64,000 nucleotides of DNA from Termitidicoccus mucosus (GCF_038725785.1 NZ_CP109796.1:62001-126000), one strand, 5' to 3'. Shown: positions 8,278-17,818, numbered from the stretch's first letter. The notes: generated by a model from the letters alone, not told the origin. Made by a program: numbers and translations.

Positions 8278-9233
8278 TACTGGGGCGCGGAGGTTCGCTG
8301 GCCGCTGCCAGCACATTGAGAACACGGCAAACGCCTCGTGACCGCGACCCGCCCATGGCTGGCGTTGCCAGCCCACCGGCTTGCGCGCCTCTTTTGGCTG
8401 GCAGGCGTTTCCACCCTTTTCCGCCCGCCCGTCCATGAAACCCACAGCCGGACGCGCCTGCCCAAACACAAACCACCTTTTGCGCGACCGGCGCGGACGC
8501 TCCGCACCAAGAATGCGATGCCGCGCCCCTGCAAACCGACCTGCCTGACGGAATCGAAAAAACACCCGTCGCCGCCATCATGCCGCCACCCGGCGCACGC
8601 GCACCAAGGCCGCAAACCACCCGCACCGGCCTGCCGTCATCACTTCAAAAGGCTTTCCAAACGGCGACAACCGCCTTTCCGCATCGCCGGGAAACCCCCG
8701 ACCGACGGGAGGGCAACCGGCGGAAGAATCCGCGCCTTTGGCACGCAACAGCAACTTATGGAAACCCCAAAAATATCGGGACAAAAACGGGGCTCGACCA
8801 GCCGAACGGATTCCCGCATTGTCAGCGAATGGGAATTTGTATCCATGATTTGAATACAAATAAGGGGCTCACCCCGCGTCCAAGTCCCTCCGAAAGGTTG
8901 ACAGAAAGTTGCCAAAAATGCTGTTTTTTGCTTCCCATGCCTGCCCCAACCTGCCACACTCTGCCCGTTCTAAACTATTAACCATCAAACAAGTCCGCTA
9001 TTACGAGCGACTTATTCATGCCCAGCGTGCCGGCATCTTGCCGGCAGGTGGCACGGGCGACTCGCCTGTGAGTTTGGCGACGCTTCACGTCGTCTGCCGG
9101 CTGGAAGCCGGCGCTCCCAGTCGCTCACGCGGCTCCGCTTGGCTGGCACCACTTCCGGTTGCACTCATTTCCCAGTCCGGAAACTTTTGCGCCTTGCCGA
9201 TTTTCCCGCCTCGAATTTTTCTCGGCACCGCTC
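8278..9233. other. Gene-free stretch between mobile element and cydA
   Basis: No convincing gene is seen. The overlapping short frames are Pro/Arg-rich and lack family patterns. Visible elements are an 8-bp inverted repeat ATTTGTAT/ATACAAAT (8835-8842, 8854-8861), a possible TTGACA at 8899, and a dispersed palindromic repeat at 9027-9150. The right boundary of the conjugative element probably lies in this interval, but no direct repeat or attachment site could be recognised. Confidence 0.4.
9027..9150. repeat. Dispersed composite palindromic repeat, copy 1
   Basis: This repeat consists of small palindromes in series: GTGCCGGCATCTTGCCGGC, GGGCGACTCGCC and TGCCGGCTGGAAGCCGGC, followed by GCTCCCAGTCGCTCACGCG. 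A second copy, in reverse orientation, lies at 48950-49106 inside the giant surface-protein frame, with near identity over the last 60 bp. It ends about 80 bp before cydA. Confidence 0.7.
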
Positions 9234-10538
9234 ATGGACAATCTCACCGCCGCCCGCGCCACCATGGCGTTTTCGCTGGGCTTCCACATCATTTTTGCCG
9301 CGATTGGCATGACCATGCCGCTGTTCATGTCGGCGGCTCACTGGCTTTGGCTGAAAAAGAAAAATCCGGTCTATCTCGAACTCACCCGGATGTGGATGCG
9401 CGGCGTCGCCATTCTCTTCGCGGTCGGCGCGGTGTCCGGCACGGTGCTCTCGTTCGAACTCGGGCTGCTCTGGCCCGGTTTCATGCGGCACGCCGGCCCG
9501 ATCATCGGCATGCCTTTTTCGTGGGAAGGCACCGCATTCTTCCTCGAGGCGGTGGCGATCGGCCTGTTTCTCTACGGCTGGAAACGCATGCGCCCGTGGG
9601 TGCACTGGGCGACCGGCCTCGCGGTGGGCGTGACCGGCTTCATGTCGGGCATCTTTGTCGTGGCCGCCAACGGCTGGATGAACGCACCCTCGGGCTTCGA
9701 CTGGATCGACGGCGTCGCGCACAACATCGACCCGGTGAAAGCCATGTTCAACCGGGCCTGGCTGCACCAGAGCATTCACATGCAGCTCGCGGCCTTGCAG
9801 GCGGTGGGTTTCGGCGCGGCGGGCATCCATGCGTTTCTTTATCTGCGCGGAAAAACCCGGGACGTGCACCTGCGCGCCTTGAAAATCGCGATGACCTTCG
9901 GCGCCGCCGCGTCGATCGCGCAACCCTTTGCCGGGCACTTCGCCGGCCAGCGTGTCGCGCAGCTCCAGCCCGCGAAACTCGCCGCCATGGAAGGGCACTT
10001 CGAGACTTCCCGGCGCGCGCCGCTCTACATCGGCGGCATCCCGGACGAGGAAACCCGGACGATGCGCCGGGGCGTGCCGATTCCCGGCATGCTGAGTTTC
10101 ATCGCGCACGACGACATCAACGCCGAGGTCGCCGGTCTCGACCAGTTCCCGCGCGAGGACTGGCCCCCGGTTGTCATCACGCACATCGCGTTTCAAATCA
10201 TGGTCGGCATCGGCATGGCGATGGCGCTGCTCGGCGTGCTGTATTTTATTTACGCGCGGCGTGATCGTTTCCCCGCGTGGTTTCTCCGGGCCCTCGTCGT
10301 CTTCACGCCGCTCGGCATGGTGGCGATCGAGGCGGGCTGGATCGTCACCGAGGTCGGACGCCAGCCGTGGATCATCTACAACATCGTCCGCACCCGCGAC
10401 GCGGTCACGCCCGTGCCCGGCATGGTGTGGCATTTCGCGCTGTTTCTCGTGCTCTACATCGGGCTCGCGATCACGACCGTCTGGCTGTTCAAACGCCAGA
10501 TCCAGACCGTGCAGAAAAAATTCGAGCAACAAACATGA
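9234..10538 (+). CDS. cydA: Cytochrome bd-type quinol oxidase subunit I
   Basis: The 434-residue protein begins at MDNLTAARA (ATG 9234). A longer frame upstream runs into the repeat region and is not used. It has about nine hydrophobic helices. His18 in GFHII is the expected haem ligand, and PFSWEGTAFFLEA carries the two glutamates of the proton path. A second haem histidine is likely in WLHQSIHM (about 178-182), and GRQPW matches the conserved segment before the last helices. The Q-loop is short, as in the CioA-like branch rather than the long E. coli form. It oxidises quinol and reduces oxygen to water in the inner membrane, suited to low oxygen. The stop overlaps the cydB start. Confidence 0.93.
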   Translation: MDNLTAARATMAFSLGFHIIFAAIGMTMPLFMSAAHWLWLKKKNPVYLELTRMWMRGVAILFAVGAVSGTVLSFELGLLWPGFMRHAGPIIGMPFSWEGTAFFLEAVAIGLFLYGWKRMRPWVHWATGLAVGVTGFMSGIFVVAANGWMNAPSGFDWIDGVAHNIDPVKAMFNRAWLHQSIHMQLAALQAVGFGAAGIHAFLYLRGKTRDVHLRALKIAMTFGAAASIAQPFAGHFAGQRVAQLQPAKLAAMEGHFETSRRAPLYIGGIPDEETRTMRRGVPIPGMLSFIAHDDINAEVAGLDQFPREDWPPVVITHIAFQIMVGIGMAMALLGVLYFIYARRDRFPAWFLRALVVFTPLGMVAIEAGWIVTEVGRQPWIIYNIVRTRDAVTPVPGMVWHFALFLVLYIGLAITTVWLFKRQIQTVQKKFEQQT

Positions 10539-11548
10539 CCGACATCCTGATCTTCTTCATCGGCGCCTCGCTGCTCCTCTACGTGCTGCTCGGCGGCTCG
10601 GATTACGGCGCGGGCATCATCGAGCTGCTTCCGTCCGGCGCCCTGCGCGAAAAGCGGAAGCACGTCATCAACGAGGCGATGGGCCCCGTCTGGGAAGCCA
10701 ACCACATCTGGCTCATCCTCGTCGTGGTGATTTTGTTCAACGGCTTCCCGACGATCTTCACCACGCTCATGACGGCGCTGCACGTGCCGATGCTCGCGCT
10801 GCTCGCGGGCATCGTGGTGCGCGGCACGGCGTTCACCTTCCGCCACTACGACGCGATCCAGGCCGAGAAATCCCAGCGCGTTTACACGCTGCTTTTCGGC
10901 TGTTCCAGCCTCTGGACGGCATTCTGGCTCGGCATCATTGTCGCCAGCCTGAACCGCGGCCTCATCGACACCGCCGCGCCCGGCGTTTACGCCGCCTACA
11001 TCGCGCCGTGGGCCGGCCTGTATCCGCTTGCGGTGGGGGCTTTCGTCGCGTGCATTTTTCTATTTCTGGCCGGGATTTACCTCATCGGCGAAACGGATGA
11101 CGCCGCGCTGCGCCGGCATTTCTCGCGCATCGCGGCATCGGCCAACGTGCTCGTGATCGTATCGGGCGGACTCGTCTTCGCCGCATCCGCGCAGGAAAAC
11201 GAGAGCCTGCCCGCGCTGTTTTTCCGCAACCCGCCCACGCTCGTCGCCATGGGGCTGGCGACGCTCCTGTTCATCGCCCTCTGGCTGGCCGCGCGCAACC
11301 GCCGCGCCCATCACGCCCTCGTCACCCGCGTCATCGCCGGCGGGCAGGTCACGCTCATCCTGCTCGGCTGGTGGCTTCTCTACGCGCCCAACGCCATGAT
11401 CACCGCGGGCGGCCCGCTTAATTTTTACGCCGAGGCCGCCCCGCCCGCCACCCAGCGCCAGCTCGTCATCGCACTGCTTGTCGGGAGCCTGTTCATCTTT
11501 CCCAGCCTGATTTTCCTCCTCCGCGTCTTTAAGGCTCGCGGCAGATAG
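10535..11548 (+). CDS. cydB: Cytochrome bd-type quinol oxidase subunit II
   Basis: The 337-residue membrane protein starts at the ATG at 10535, overlapping the cydA stop (ATGA). The N-terminal GGSDYGAGI and EAMGPVWEANHIWLI segments are the family signature. About eight to nine helices follow. It is the partner of CydA in the terminal oxidase. No cydX-like small frame or cydCD genes are visible next to it. A 35-bp perfect inverted repeat lies just downstream and may end the transcript. Confidence 0.92.
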   Translation: MTDILIFFIGASLLLYVLLGGSDYGAGIIELLPSGALREKRKHVINEAMGPVWEANHIWLILVVVILFNGFPTIFTTLMTALHVPMLALLAGIVVRGTAFTFRHYDAIQAEKSQRVYTLLFGCSSLWTAFWLGIIVASLNRGLIDTAAPGVYAAYIAPWAGLYPLAVGAFVACIFLFLAGIYLIGETDDAALRRHFSRIAASANVLVIVSGGLVFAASAQENESLPALFFRNPPTLVAMGLATLLFIALWLAARNRRAHHALVTRVIAGGQVTLILLGWWLLYAPNAMITAGGPLNFYAEAAPPATQRQLVIALLVGSLFIFPSLIFLLRVFKARGR

Positions 11549-11575
11549 CCGGGATGGCGGAGTCAGCTCCCTTCT

Positions 11576-11665
11576 TCTTTCCTCCTTATTCTTTATCTTT
11601 CCTCTTTCTCTTTCGTAAGGAGCGGGCGGGGAGAAAGAGGAAAGATAAAGAATAAGGAGGAAAGA
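11576..11665. repeat. Perfect 35-bp inverted repeat downstream of cydB
   Basis: Arms 11576-11610 and 11631-11665 are perfectly complementary over 35 bp with a 20-bp spacer. One strand is almost pure pyrimidine (TCTTTCCTCCTTATTC...) and the other almost pure purine. It starts 27 bp after the cydB stop. It could act as a transcription terminator or RNA-stabilising hairpin. Its perfect symmetry is unusual and is matched at 12268, 25809 and 34002. Confidence 0.85.
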
Positions 11666-11818
11666 TTCCGGACGGTGGCATCGCTTTGGGTTACTCGGGG
11701 CGCATCGGCGCGCGGCCTATTCCTTGTCTTTCCTCCTTTTCTTTGTTTCTCTCCCCCCTTCCGTTTGCCGGAAGAACGGGAAGGTCGTCCCGGTGCCCGC
11801 CCTGCAACACCCATCGTC

Positions 11819-12265
11819 ATGTGCGCTTTCCAACGCGATTATATTCTCCGACTCATCGAGCAACTCCGCGAGTTTCTCGCCGAGATCACGCGCCTGCGCG
11901 AAACGGGCAATTCCGAGCAGGCGCTCACCGCCATCATTCGCGCGCAGGAGCGTCTCTTCATCCGTCCCGCCGGCGAATTTCTCTCGCTGCCGCCCGACGA
12001 GCAATTCCGCCTTCTCACCCGCGCCGAGTCGCCCGCCGACGCCCGGGCAAAATGCCTCGCGCAAGTCGACCTTCTCGTCGAAACCGCGCGCGTCTATCTG
12101 GCCAGGGACCAGCCGGCCATCGCCTCCGGCGCGTGGCAGTTTGCCCTCCGCATGCTCGAACTTGCCGCGACGCTCGCGCCGGGCGAAGCCGGCGGCGACG
12201 CCGAAATAACCTCCCGCCTCACCGTGGCCCGGGCCGAGATCCAACGCCTTCAAAACCACATGTAG
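11819..12265 (+). CDS. Helical protein of unknown function, DUF6483-like
   Basis: The 148-residue protein starts at MCAFQRDYI (ATG 11819). It opens with RDYILRLIEQLREFLAEI, then LRETGNSEQALTAIIRAQE, and looks entirely alpha-helical. The start resembles small proteins annotated as DUF6483, which begin similarly with RDYI-R-IEQ, but I cannot confirm membership. No catalytic residues or membrane segments are evident. It lies alone between two long inverted repeats, so it is probably monocistronic. Confidence 0.6.
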   Translation: MCAFQRDYILRLIEQLREFLAEITRLRETGNSEQALTAIIRAQERLFIRPAGEFLSLPPDEQFRLLTRAESPADARAKCLAQVDLLVETARVYLARDQPAIASGAWQFALRMLELAATLAPGEAGGDAEITSRLTVARAEIQRLQNHM

Positions 12266-12267
12266 GA

Positions 12268-12414
12268 AAAATTCCAAATCACGAAATCCCAAATCCCAAA
12301 AAAAATTCCAAATTTCAAATTCCAAAAAGACAGGGCGAAGGCGTTTTCTTTGATTTTTTGGGATTTGTTCTTTGAGATTTTTTTGGGATTTGGGATTTCG
12401 TGATTTGGAATTTT
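12268..12414. repeat. Perfect 37-bp inverted repeat (AAATCCCAAATCCC family)
   Basis: Arms 12268-12304 and 12378-12414 are perfectly complementary over 37 bp, AT-rich (AAATCACGAAATCCC...), with a 73-bp spacer. It begins 3 bp after the preceding stop and ends about 55 bp before the next start, filling the whole gap. A more degenerate relative lies at 32168-32316. It may serve as a terminator for the upstream gene. Confidence 0.85.
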
Positions 12415-12468
12415 CCACCTCATCCTGCGCTCGCCATTCGCTTTTCAACCTTCAGTCTCAGTCCTTGC

Positions 12469-13407
12469 ATGAAAGCCTCTTGGGAAACACTTAAAATCCT
12501 CTCCGACCCCACCCGCGTGCGCCTGCTCGCGCTCCTGCTGCATGAGGAACTCTCCGTCGCCGAGTTGCAGGAAATCCTCGGCATGGCCCAGTCGCGCATC
12601 TCCTCGCAACTCTCGCTCCTGCGCAAAGCCGGCGTCGTCGAGGATCGCCGCGACGGCAAACGCGCCTATTACTCGCTTCCCGCCTCCCTCGAACCGCGCC
12701 AGCTCGCGCTCATCCGCGCCGCGTGCGATGCCGTCGCCGGCCAGCCCGAGCTGGCCGAGGACAACGAAAACCTCGGCCGCGTGCTCGCCCGCCGCCGCGC
12801 GCAATCCGAATCCTACTTCAACCTCATCGCCGGCAAACTCGGCAAGCATCACTGCCCCGGCCGCTCCTGGGAGGCCATCGGACATCTCGCCCTCCGCCTC
12901 ACGCCCGCCATCACCATCGCCGATCTCGGCGCCGGCGAGGGGCTCATCTCGCAGCTTCTCGCCCGCCGCGCCGAGCGCGTCTGGTGCATCGACAACTCCC
13001 CGCGCATGGTCGAGGTCGGCACCGAGCTTGCCGCCAAAAACGGCCTCGCCAACCTCTCCTACAAACTCGGCGACATCGAGGATGTGCCGCTCCCCGCCGC
13101 CTCCGTCGATCTCGCCATCCTCAGCCAGGCGCTGCATCACGCGCAGCATCCGCAGAAAGCCGTGGACGAGGCATTCCGCATCCTGCGTCCTGGCGGGCGC
13201 CTCCTTGTGCTCGACCTGAAGGCGCACACTTTCGAAAAGGCGCGCGAGCTTTACGCCGACGTGTGGCTCGGCTTTAAGGAAAACGTGCTCCACGGTTTCC
13301 TGAAAAAGGCCGGATTCCAGCAGGTCGAGGTTTCGGTCGTGTCCCGCGAGACCATCGAGCCCAATTTCGAAACCCTCCTCGCCAGCGGCGCCAAGCCCGC
13401 CGCGTGA
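12469..13407 (+). CDS. ArsR-family regulator fused to a SAM-dependent methyltransferase
   Basis: The 312-residue protein starts at MKASWETLK (ATG 12469). Residues 1-85 are an ArsR/SmtB winged helix (LSDPTRVRLLALLL, ELQEILGMAQSRISSQLSLL, DGKRAYY). No cysteine cluster for metal binding is seen in the helix. Residues about 115-290 are a class I methyltransferase with motif I ADLGAGEG (151-158), VWCIDNSP, and LSQALHHAQHP followed by RILRPGGRLLVLDL. This fusion is known in many bacteria and is often linked to methionine or methyl-cycle genes, but no such genes are adjacent here. It is probably a regulator responsive to SAM or SAH, which is inference. Confidence 0.85.
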   Translation: MKASWETLKILSDPTRVRLLALLLHEELSVAELQEILGMAQSRISSQLSLLRKAGVVEDRRDGKRAYYSLPASLEPRQLALIRAACDAVAGQPELAEDNENLGRVLARRRAQSESYFNLIAGKLGKHHCPGRSWEAIGHLALRLTPAITIADLGAGEGLISQLLARRAERVWCIDNSPRMVEVGTELAAKNGLANLSYKLGDIEDVPLPAASVDLAILSQALHHAQHPQKAVDEAFRILRPGGRLLVLDLKAHTFEKARELYADVWLGFKENVLHGFLKKAGFQQVEVSVVSRETIEPNFETLLASGAKPAA

Positions 13408-13451
13408 TTTTTTGGGGATCAGGTCCCGCGACGTTTCCGGTGGCTAAAGGG

Positions 13452-13472
13452 GCGCGGGCATTCCTGCCCGCG
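13452..13472. repeat. Short palindromic repeat GCGCGGGCATTCCTGCCCGCG
   Basis: This 21-bp imperfect palindrome occurs here and twice at 14437-14598. The same CGGGCATTCCTGCCCG core links all three, so it is a dispersed repeat of the genome. It lies in the 212-bp gap before tcdA. Confidence 0.7.
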
Positions 13473-13619
13473 AGCGGCGAAGCCGGCCGATTGAGTAGCG
13501 CGTCCAGCTTGGTCGCGGGTCGGCGGGTCGCGGGCAGGTTTCGAGCGGAACGGCAGTCCGCCAAGCCCGCGCTCCTGTTTCTTGACGCGTCTTCAGGCGC
13601 TCGTTTGGGTTTCCCGGAC

Positions 13620-14408
13620 ATGAGCGAATTTGAGCAGGATTATCTTGACCGTTTCGGCGGCATCGGACGGCTGGTCGGGCGCGCCGGGCTGGCGCGGCTG
13701 CGCGCGGCGCGCGTGTGCGTCATCGGCGTCGGCGGCGTCGGCTCGTGGACGGTCGAGGCGCTGGTCCGCTCCGGCGTGGGGGCGCTCACCTTGATCGACC
13801 TCGACGATGTGTGCGTGACCAACACCAACCGCCAGCTTCCCGCGCTCGACGGGCAGGTTGGGCGTCCCAAGGTCGCGGTGCTCGCCGAAAGGGCGCGGCT
13901 CATCAATCCGTCCGTCCGGGTGGAGACGCTGGCCGAGTTTTTCACGAAAGCCTCGTCCGCCCGGCTGCTCGACGGCGGCTTCGACTGCGTGATCGACGCC
14001 ATCGACACCGTGTCCAACAAGGCCCTGCTCATCGCCGAATGCGTCTCGCGCGAGCTCGACTGCGTGACGGTCGGCGGCGCGGGCGGCAAGCGCGATGCCA
14101 CGCGCATCCGCGCCGGCGACCTCGGCGAATCCACCGGGGACGAACTGCTGCGGCTCGTGCGCAAGAAACTGCGGCGCGACCACGGTTTCGCGCGTGGCGA
14201 GAAAAACCGCTACGGCGTGCGCTGCGTGTATTCGCCGGAGAAGCCGGTTTTCCCCTGGGCCGACGGCACCTGCGCCGCGGAGCCCGAGCCGGGAAGCAAT
14301 CTGCGGCTCGACTGCGAGAGCGGCTTCGGCACCGCGGTGTTCGTGACCGGGGCCTTCGGCCTTGCCGCTGCCGGCGAGGCCGTGCGCCTGATCGCGGAAC
14401 GCCCGTAA
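13620..14408 (+). CDS. tcdA: tRNA threonylcarbamoyladenosine dehydratase
   Basis: The 262-residue E1-like protein starts at MSEFEQDYLDRFGG (ATG 13620). The longer frame upstream runs through repeat DNA. The ATP-binding loop GVGGVGSW is at residues 36-43, with LIDLDDVCVTNTNRQ after it. IDTVSNKALLI and the tail GSNLRLDCESGFGTAVFVTG fit TcdA (also called CsdL or YgdL). It uses ATP to cyclise t6A37 of ANN-decoding tRNAs to ct6A. Length and motifs fit the family. It stands alone between repeats. Confidence 0.9.
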   Translation: MSEFEQDYLDRFGGIGRLVGRAGLARLRAARVCVIGVGGVGSWTVEALVRSGVGALTLIDLDDVCVTNTNRQLPALDGQVGRPKVAVLAERARLINPSVRVETLAEFFTKASSARLLDGGFDCVIDAIDTVSNKALLIAECVSRELDCVTVGGAGGKRDATRIRAGDLGESTGDELLRLVRKKLRRDHGFARGEKNRYGVRCVYSPEKPVFPWADGTCAAEPEPGSNLRLDCESGFGTAVFVTGAFGLAAAGEAVRLIAERP

Positions 14409-14436
14409 AACGGCCAGAAAACAGATTCCATAAAGA

Positions 14437-14598
14437 GGAGCGCGGGCATTCCTGCCCGCGTGGTTTGCCGGCTCATGCCAATCACCACCCAAACCTATAA
14501 CGATGAATGGACGGCACGGAGGTCGTCCCTCATCGTAGCTGCATTGCATTTTTTTTTGGGGCGCATCTCCCTGGCGCGGGCAGGAATGCCCGCGCTCC
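14437..14598. repeat. Inverted pair of dispersed palindromic repeats
   Basis: Arms 14437-14460 (GGAGCGCGGGCATTCCTGCC...) and 14575-14598 are perfect 24-bp complements around 114 bp. Each arm is itself nearly palindromic. Between them is a fragment, GGCACGGAGGTCGTCC, whose relatives occur near 20238 and 27877. The element fills the gap between the convergent tcdA and AsmA-like genes and may terminate both. Confidence 0.75.
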
Positions 14599-14622
14599 TT
14601 TTTGATGCCTTCCCGTCTGCCC

Positions 14623-17589
14623 TCACTCCGGCTTTGGGCCGAGCAGCTTCGTGAATGAGGCCCAGCCCATTTGCAGGAGCGAGCCGTCCACTTTGAACGC
14701 TTCCACCAGCGGCGTGTAGCCGAGCGCGTCAGCCTCGTTTTTCAGGCGGTTCAACACGCGCAGGTCGGCGGCGAGATCGCCGCGCACGGCCATGTTGAGG
14801 TTGAGGTCGATCATTTGCCGCGCGAGGCGGACGCCTTGCGCGTTGCCGAGCGAGCCGGCGCCGGTCAGGCGCAGGTCGGGCGAGATGAGGCTGAGGTCCG
14901 TCACGGTGATATCCTGGCCCGGACGCCAGGCGGCATTGACGTTCAACTGGTCGAAATTGATCTCGACCAGCCGTCCCACGGTGTCGGCAATCGCGCGCGC
15001 GCGCTCCAAGTCGGCGTTTCCCTTGCCGAGCCCCGTAAGGCTGCCGAGGGTGTTGATGATCTTCGTCGCGGTCGAAACGGTTTTTTGCGCCATGCCGACA
15101 TAGCCGGTGAGCGCGGTGGTGTTGAAGCCGTGAAACGTTCCTCCCCGGCTGGTGAGCTGCAAGTCGGCGGTCGCGGTGTCCGCGATTTCGCCGAGCGTGG
15201 CGGATTTGCCGGAGAGCGTGCCCTTGATGTCGAATTTCCCCTCGACGACCGGCTTCCGCCCGGCTTCGCCGGGAGCAAGGACGGACGAGGGATTGAAGCC
15301 GCTCATCTCGATATCGGCGCGGGTGTCATACGACTTCGCGGCGGCGGCGTCATATTTTAACGAACCGGAGACCTTCGCCTCGCAGCCGTCCGGCAGCGTG
15401 GCGCGAAGCGTCTCGACCGAAAGCAGCGCGGGGGTTATCTGGACCGAGCCAGTGAGGTCGCGGACCTCGATGTCCGCATTGTAAACGACTTTCTTGAGCG
15501 CGAGGTTGAGCCGGCCGGAGACGGCGTCCCAGGGCGCGGTCGCGGTGCCGGGGGCGTTTGGCTCCGCGGTCCCGGATACAGTCGGTTTCGCCGCGCCGCC
15601 GGTCGTGGCCGGCGTTTGTCCCGACGGGGCGAGCGCGGCGAGGAGCATGACGTCCTCCATGTAGAGTTCGTTGCCGACGAGCTGGGCATTGACGGCGTAA
15701 CGCGCGCCGTCGGGCTGGATGCTGGCGGTGAGCTCGACGTCGGACTTGCGGGAATTGTGCTCGATGACGAGCGGCAGTTGCGCGTCGATCTTTCCGCCGT
15801 CGGCAAAATCGACGCGGAGGTTGCCGGCGATGCCCGGAAGGGGCTGCGCGCCGGCGGCGGCGAGGTCGGCAAACGCATAGCTCGCATCGACCTTCACGGA
15901 CTTGCCGGCGGCGGTCGCGGTGAAATCCACGTCCGCGACTCCGCGCGAGAGCGTGAGCAGTCCCGCCGCGGCGGGCTGCGCGAGGAGCGCGGGCAGGTTC
16001 GCGTGGAGTTTTCCCGCGGCGGTGACAGGCAGCCCCGTCCCGCCGGAAGGCTGCGCGGCCTTGACGGAAAGCGTGGCGAGGGTGGCGCCCTCGCTGGTCA
16101 GCGCGATGTCAGAAAGCTCCGCCTGCCAGCCCGCCGGCGAATACCCGGCGGTGAGCATGGCGGAGACATCGAGCGCGCGCACGAGTTCATGACCGTCCCG
16201 CGCGACGGACAACCGGGGCAGCTCGACCGGCGCGGTCGAGCGCAGGACAAAGCAGCCATTTTGCGCGCTGGCCACAAACTCGCCGCGCACGGGTCCGCCC
16301 GCGACCGCCATGTCGCCAAGAAACGGCTGCGCCCAGGCGAGCGGCAATCCCTGCAAGACCACGCGCGCCAGCCCCATGGACGGCTCGGCGACCTTGAGCG
16401 CGCCGGTGTTGTGGTCGAGTTCGATCACCTGCAACGCCTCCACGGTCGCAACGGGCGCGCCGCCCGCGAGCGTCGCGGCGAAACGGTTCACGCGCACGGC
16501 GTCGCCGCGGTGCGAGAGGTCGAAGTCCGCCGACAGGCCAAGCGCGCCGACTGCGGCGAGCGCGGGCTCAAGCACCGCGAGCTTGTCCAGCGACACGGCA
16601 AGTCTGCCCACTGCCCTCGTGCGGGAGAAGGCGCGGTCCGACGAGAACGTGCCTTCGCCGCCGACCGAAAAGGCGGGCAGCGCCAGCCCGAGCGTAAACG
16701 GCGCGACATCGGTGTCGCGGATGTCGAGCGTCCACCTGCCGGTCAGGTCGGCGGAGCCGTCGATGTTGGCGGCGGCGAAATCGACGAGCTGCCTGCCGCC
16801 GTTCGCGTCGGGCAGTGAAATGTTCAGGGCGTAATCCTCGCCGTTCGCCTCGTGCGCGGCCGAGGCGCGCGCGCTCAGCCTGGCCCCGTTTGGAAACTGC
16901 CGGCCGGTGGCGGCGGCATCGGCGGAAACCGCGAGCGAACGGATGGTCCGCGGCGAGTCCATCGCGACCGCGATCACCGAGCGTATCGAAACTTCGGATA
17001 CGGGGGCGTCCGCGCCCGGCAGCCTGGCGTCGGCGGAAAGCGTCACGCGCCCGTCGCGCCCCGAGCCAATTTGCCCGCCCTGAATAACGACCTCCGCGCG
17101 ACCCGGACCGCCGCCGGCGGCCTGGGGGAAAACCACCTCGCCCGCGAGGTCGATGCGGTCCACCGTGAGATCCACCGGGAAGCGCAACAATTGAAAAATG
17201 CCTTCGAAAGGCCGCGACGCTTCCGGCGGCGCTTTCGTCCCGGCGGACGGCGATCCGCCGTTCGCGGCGAGTTCGACGGTCCAGCCCCGCGCCACGAGCG
17301 ACTCGATGCGCACGCGTTCGCGGATGGCGCCGGGCAGGGACATTTTTATTTCGGCGGAGGGCAGGGCGACGGATACGCCGGGCTGCTTGAGGGTGAGGCC
17401 GCGCACGTTGATGTGCCCGAGGCCGATCGAAACCCGCTCGACGCTCGCGCTGGTGTCCGGCAGGCCCGCAAGGACGCGTCGCGCGACCATGGTTTGCACC
17501 CAAGGCAAGAATGCCAGCGCTACGACAAGCGCCATCAGGATTACCAGTGCGGCTAGGATTTTAAGCAGGCGGGACGGCTTTTTTTTCAT
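14623..17589 (-). CDS. AsmA-family envelope protein
   Basis: The 988-residue protein starts at MKKKPSRLLKILAAL (ATG 17587-17589). The longer TTG start has no support. One N-terminal membrane helix (about residues 8-31) is followed by a long beta-rich region. GLGHINVRGLTLKQPG and similar strands are typical of AsmA/TamB-like proteins that bridge the periplasm. The C-terminal part (LISPDLRLTGAGSLGNAQG, then LDLNL-like strands) matches the AsmA C-terminal domain. Such proteins help maintain or move lipids to the outer membrane. There is no clear partner gene beside it. Confidence 0.75.
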   Translation of the reverse strand: MKKKPSRLLKILAALVILMALVVALAFLPWVQTMVARRVLAGLPDTSASVERVSIGLGHINVRGLTLKQPGVSVALPSAEIKMSLPGAIRERVRIESLVARGWTVELAANGGSPSAGTKAPPEASRPFEGIFQLLRFPVDLTVDRIDLAGEVVFPQAAGGGPGRAEVVIQGGQIGSGRDGRVTLSADARLPGADAPVSEVSIRSVIAVAMDSPRTIRSLAVSADAAATGRQFPNGARLSARASAAHEANGEDYALNISLPDANGGRQLVDFAAANIDGSADLTGRWTLDIRDTDVAPFTLGLALPAFSVGGEGTFSSDRAFSRTRAVGRLAVSLDKLAVLEPALAAVGALGLSADFDLSHRGDAVRVNRFAATLAGGAPVATVEALQVIELDHNTGALKVAEPSMGLARVVLQGLPLAWAQPFLGDMAVAGGPVRGEFVASAQNGCFVLRSTAPVELPRLSVARDGHELVRALDVSAMLTAGYSPAGWQAELSDIALTSEGATLATLSVKAAQPSGGTGLPVTAAGKLHANLPALLAQPAAAGLLTLSRGVADVDFTATAAGKSVKVDASYAFADLAAAGAQPLPGIAGNLRVDFADGGKIDAQLPLVIEHNSRKSDVELTASIQPDGARYAVNAQLVGNELYMEDVMLLAALAPSGQTPATTGGAAKPTVSGTAEPNAPGTATAPWDAVSGRLNLALKKVVYNADIEVRDLTGSVQITPALLSVETLRATLPDGCEAKVSGSLKYDAAAAKSYDTRADIEMSGFNPSSVLAPGEAGRKPVVEGKFDIKGTLSGKSATLGEIADTATADLQLTSRGGTFHGFNTTALTGYVGMAQKTVSTATKIINTLGSLTGLGKGNADLERARAIADTVGRLVEINFDQLNVNAAWRPGQDITVTDLSLISPDLRLTGAGSLGNAQGVRLARQMIDLNLNMAVRGDLAADLRVLNRLKNEADALGYTPLVEAFKVDGSLLQMGWASFTKLLGPKPE

Positions 17590-17818
17590 GGCCAGGCGAC
17601 GACAAGACAACAATGGCTGTAACTAGACCACGCTTTTTGCCGATTGTCACGATGCACCTCGCGCGCGGAAAATTTTTCACGCGGCGGGTATCGGTTCCGG
17701 GAAGGGCAGGGGGCCGACGCTCCTGCGTGCCGCCACTACATCGGGCACTGCTTTGACTCGTCCCCGCCATTTCAAAAGAGATTCGTCGCTGCTTTCGATA
17801 ACTGAAGGCAACAAAAAA

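Noticed and set aside
8899-8930. Promoter for cydA with TTGACA at 8899
   Set aside because: There is no convincing -10 box at the right spacing and the start of cydA is over 300 bp away, beyond a repeat.
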